Shown here: positions 61,633-64,000 of the stretch, piece by piece
Position numbering within the stretch: position 1 is the stretch's first letter
Layout of the letters: each line of letters opens with the position of its first letter
NCBI GenBank assembly: GCA_036405135.1
Contig: DASWYF010000036.1
Location: 1-64,000, forward strand
DNA: 64,000 nucleotides
Source of the DNA: Verrucomicrobiia bacterium
Lineage (GTDB): Bacteria > Verrucomicrobiota > Verrucomicrobiia > Limisphaerales > JAEYXS01
Direction: 5' to 3'
The notes under the pieces: model-generated
Seen by the model: only the letters and a program-made list of their open reading frames with translations
Told to the model about the DNA's origin: nothing
The model's database searches: none
Position numbers and translations under genes: made by a program

Positions 61633-62535
61633 TCAATTCCTCACCAGTGCCAGATCGACCATACGCTGGCACAACTCCGCATAGCTCAACCCAATCGCCG
61701 CCGCCGCCTTGGGCAGCAAACTCGTTTCCGTCATGCCGGGTAGTGTGTTGACTTCCAGCACGATTGGTTCCCCATTCTCCCGCACCATCACATCCACACG
61801 GGAATAATCACGCCCGCCGATGGAATTGAACGCCCCCAGCGCCGCCGCTTGGATGGCCTTCGTTGTCTTTTCATCGAACGGGGCCGGGCACAGATACTCT
61901 GTGCGACCCGCCGTGTACTTGTTCGTGTAATCGTAAGCCCCCTGCTTCGGCCGCACTTCCACCACCGGCAAAACCTGTCCGCCAAGAATGCCCACCGTCG
62001 TCTCGCGACCCATGATGCGCTCTTCCGCGAGCACCTCCGTGTCATGCTCCAACGCCGCTTTCAACGCCGTCGGCCACTGCTCTTTCGTATCCACGAATTG
62101 CAAACCCACGCTTGATCCCTGCCGCACCGGCTTGATCACCAGCGGCGGTTGCAAATGCGCAGGCATCAGTTCACCGGCTGATTGGAACACCGCAAAAGCT
62201 GCCGTCGGCACGCCCTTCTCCACGCACCGCTTCTTCGTCAGCACCTTGTCAAAAGCCAGCTTGCTCGCTTCCACACCGCAACCCGTGTAAGGCATTCCGA
62301 GCTTCTCCAATTCCGCCTGCACCGTGCCGTCCTCACCGTAAGTCCCGTGCAACGCGAGGAACACCACCTGAGTGCCTTCGGCCAATTTCCAGCCCGGTGC
62401 TTTCGGGTCCAACTCATCCACTTTGTGCCCCAGACTGCGCAATGCCTGCGCCACCGCCGCGCCTGTGCGCAACGACACTTCACGCTCGGCGGAAGGTCCG
62501 CCCAACATCACCGTGATATGCAACTTCCCGCTCAT
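61633..62535 (-). CDS. ddl: D-alanine--D-alanine ligase
   Basis: A 300-residue ATP-grasp enzyme that makes the D-Ala-D-Ala dipeptide for peptidoglycan. Motifs are VMLGGPSAEREVSLRTG, FLALHGTYGEDGTVQ, PLVIKPVRQGSSVGLQFV and, at the metal site, VDVMVRENGEPIVLEVNTLPGMT. The loop near the second D-Ala site cannot distinguish lactate from alanine specificity by eye. It sits 6 bp after murB and 9 bp before ftsQ in the cluster. Confidence 0.96.
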   Translation of the reverse strand: MSGKLHITVMLGGPSAEREVSLRTGAAVAQALRSLGHKVDELDPKAPGWKLAEGTQVVFLALHGTYGEDGTVQAELEKLGMPYTGCGVEASKLAFDKVLTKKRCVEKGVPTAAFAVFQSAGELMPAHLQPPLVIKPVRQGSSVGLQFVDTKEQWPTALKAALEHDTEVLAEERIMGRETTVGILGGQVLPVVEVRPKQGAYDYTNKYTAGRTEYLCPAPFDEKTTKAIQAAALGAFNSIGGRDYSRVDVMVRENGEPIVLEVNTLPGMTETSLLPKAAAAIGLSYAELCQRMVDLALVRN

Positions 62536-62541
62536 TTCAAA

Positions 62542-64000
62542 TTAATCTTCCCCGATGATCTGCACTTCCGTGCGCATCTCGATACCGCGCGCCTGCCGCA
62601 CCTTTTGTTTGATGACTTCGATCAACGCCAACACGTCCTTCGCCGTCGCTGAACCATCGTTCACAATAAAATTTCCATGCTCGGCAGACACCACCGCGCC
62701 ACCCACCCGCGTGCCCTTCAAGCCCAGTTCATCCACCAGCTTGCCCGCCGGGATCACCGCCGGATTCTTGAAGATGCAACCCGCACTCGGTTTGGCCGGT
62801 TGCGATGCCCAACGCTTCTGGCTGTAGGCCTGCATCCGCCCGTCGATTGCCGTCGGTTCATCCGCTTTCCCGCACAAGACCACGCCAAGAGCGATATTGT
62901 CATCGAACAACGCGCAATGCCGGTATTCCACCGGCACCTCGCTTGCCGGACGCTCATGAATGTTGCCCGCGCGATCCATGAACCGCACCGACTCCACCAC
63001 CGCGAACATCTCGGACTGCATTGCTCCCGCATTCATCCGCAAACCGCCGCCGATATTACCCGGAATGCCTTCCATGAATTCCATGCCTGCGATGCCGCGA
63101 CGCTTCGCTTCCTGCGCCACATTCTTCAAGCGTGCACCCGCACCGCACGTCAGACGCAATCCCTCGATCGCAATTCGACTAAAATGTTCATGCGCCAAAG
63201 AAATCACCACGCCCCGGATGCCGCCGTCCCGGATTAACAGATTCGAGCCGCGACCCAGCATGAAATACGGCACCTTGCGCGCCTGGCAAAACCGCACGAT
63301 CTCCGCCAACTCCGCTTCATTGCGCGGCTCGATGAACAAGTCCGCCTTGCCACCCACGCGCAAAGTCGTGCGCTTGGCCAAAGGTTCATCACGACGGCAC
63401 AGCGTTTCCGGTGACAGCTTCGTCACCAATTCATCCAACGCGCTGGACTCAAATCCGCTCATGCCCGTCTTCAATTCTACCGCAAATTCATGCGCCGCCT
63501 TCGTGATGTCTCCCGCACCTAAAAATAGAACCAAGTCACCCGGGCGAAGTACAGCTTTAATCTGCTTTTTCAGGTCACCCAGTGTTGGCGCGAATTCCAC
63601 CACCTGCCCCGTCTGCCGTACAGTATCCGCCAACAACTCGCCGCTCACACCGGGAATCGGCGGCTCGCTCGCCGCGTAAATCTCATTGATCCACAGGCAA
63701 TCCGCCCGCTTGAACGCCGTCGCAAACTTGCCCAGCAGATGTTGCGTGCGCGTGTAGCGATGCGGCTGGAACGCCACCAGCAACCGTCCCTTCGCCAATC
63801 CCTTCAACGCCCGCAATGTCGTCTCAATCTCTTCCGGGTGATGCCCGTAATCATCGAATACCCGCACCGCCTCATCCCGATAAAGCTCCTGCTGCCGCCG
63901 TGCCGCGCCCTTGAACGGAACCAACGCCTTCGCGATGTCTTCCATCGGATGCCCCAGCGTATGCAGCAATGCCGCCGCACCCGCCGCATTGGACACATTC
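62542..64000 (-). CDS. murC-murB: MurC-MurB fusion (UDP-MurNAc--L-alanine ligase / MurNAc reductase), cut at window end
   Basis: An open frame runs off the right edge, showing 485 residues. The first 170 or so are the C-terminal part of MurC: NVSNAAGAAALLHTLG, then VFDDYGHHPEEIETTLRALK and LLVAFQPHRYTRTQHL. Directly fused is a full MurB of about 300 residues with FAD-binding TLRVGGKADLFIEP, MLGRGSNLLIRDGGIRGVVI and GIPGNIGGGLRMNAGAM. In the active-site motif GCIFKNP, Cys replaces the Ser of E. coli MurB (GSFFKNP type). MurC adds L-Ala to UDP-MurNAc and MurB forms UDP-MurNAc, so the fusion joins successive steps. Murc-murB fusions are known in some bacteria. Confidence 0.95.
   Translation of the reverse strand, partial: NVSNAAGAAALLHTLGHPMEDIAKALVPFKGAARRQQELYRDEAVRVFDDYGHHPEEIETTLRALKGLAKGRLLVAFQPHRYTRTQHLLGKFATAFKRADCLWINEIYAASEPPIPGVSGELLADTVRQTGQVVEFAPTLGDLKKQIKAVLRPGDLVLFLGAGDITKAAHEFAVELKTGMSGFESSALDELVTKLSPETLCRRDEPLAKRTTLRVGGKADLFIEPRNEAELAEIVRFCQARKVPYFMLGRGSNLLIRDGGIRGVVISLAHEHFSRIAIEGLRLTCGAGARLKNVAQEAKRRGIAGMEFMEGIPGNIGGGLRMNAGAMQSEMFAVVESVRFMDRAGNIHERPASEVPVEYRHCALFDDNIALGVVLCGKADEPTAIDGRMQAYSQKRWASQPAKPSAGCIFKNPAVIPAGKLVDELGLKGTRVGGAVVSAEHGNFIVNDGSATAKDVLALIEVIKQKVRQARGIEMRTEVQIIGED

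Overview
The window reads as a chromosomal segment of a verrucomicrobial bacterium, probably of the Pedosphaera/Limisphaerales type. The basis is a set of gene families typical of the PVC group: a DUF2723 membrane protein, a ThuA/propeller/HEAT/cytochrome giant, a second propeller-cytochrome protein with a DUF6797-like start, an H-X9-DG pseudopilin with an AFTLIE cleavage motif, an ECF sigma factor with a small membrane partner, sulfatase and esterase genes, and a murC-murB fusion inside a dcw cluster. Most of the window is visibly GC-rich; the segment at about 32.5-38.4 kb is clearly AT-richer.

Layout. 0-5 kb: transposase tail, ECF sigma factor with partner, DUF2723/TPR glycosyltransferase-like protein. 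5-7.6 kb (minus): grpE-dnaJ-rsmE. 7.8-11.2 kb (plus): AI-2E transporter family protein, larB, larC, Trm112-like protein. 11.2-13.9 kb: Rieske protein, NUDIX hydrolase, lipoprotein, pseudopilin. 13.9-19.2 kb (minus): 1429-residue ThuA/cytochrome protein, small L7/L12-CTD-like membrane protein, TPR lipoprotein. 19.4-26.6 kb (plus): DUF4912 protein, GH57 branching enzyme, S41 peptidase flanked by direct repeats, sulfatase, esterase. 26.9-30.1 kb (minus): propeller-cytochrome protein and an unknown. 30.2-32.5 kb: tandem alpha/beta hydrolase.

32.5-36.8 kb (minus) is the most interesting block. It is a compact AT-rich operon, qatA (KAP NTPase)-qatB-qatC (QueC-like) followed by an ASCH-domain gene that overlaps qatC by one base. 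The usual fourth gene, the TatD nuclease qatD, is absent. It looks like a variant Qat anti-phage system. Upstream of it lies about 1.6 kb with no convincing gene but many degenerate repeats.

38.4-45.6 kb (plus): ABC-F ATPase, RRM RNA-binding protein, infA, tRNA-Pro(CGG), two amidohydrolase-family proteins. 46-53.6 kb: exopolysaccharide or cell-surface glycan genes (GT39, GT2, methyltransferase, GT4, AlgD-like dehydrogenase, initiating sugar transferase). 53.9-58.1 kb: three tandem paralogous membrane-anchored proteins of unknown role. 58.1-64 kb (minus): murC-murB fusion (cut by the window edge), ddl, ftsQ, ftsA, ftsZ, a tightly packed division and peptidoglycan operon.

Several families of short dispersed repeats occur between genes and have entered the coding ends of at least two genes. 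All family assignments come from reading motifs by eye; no database search was run.
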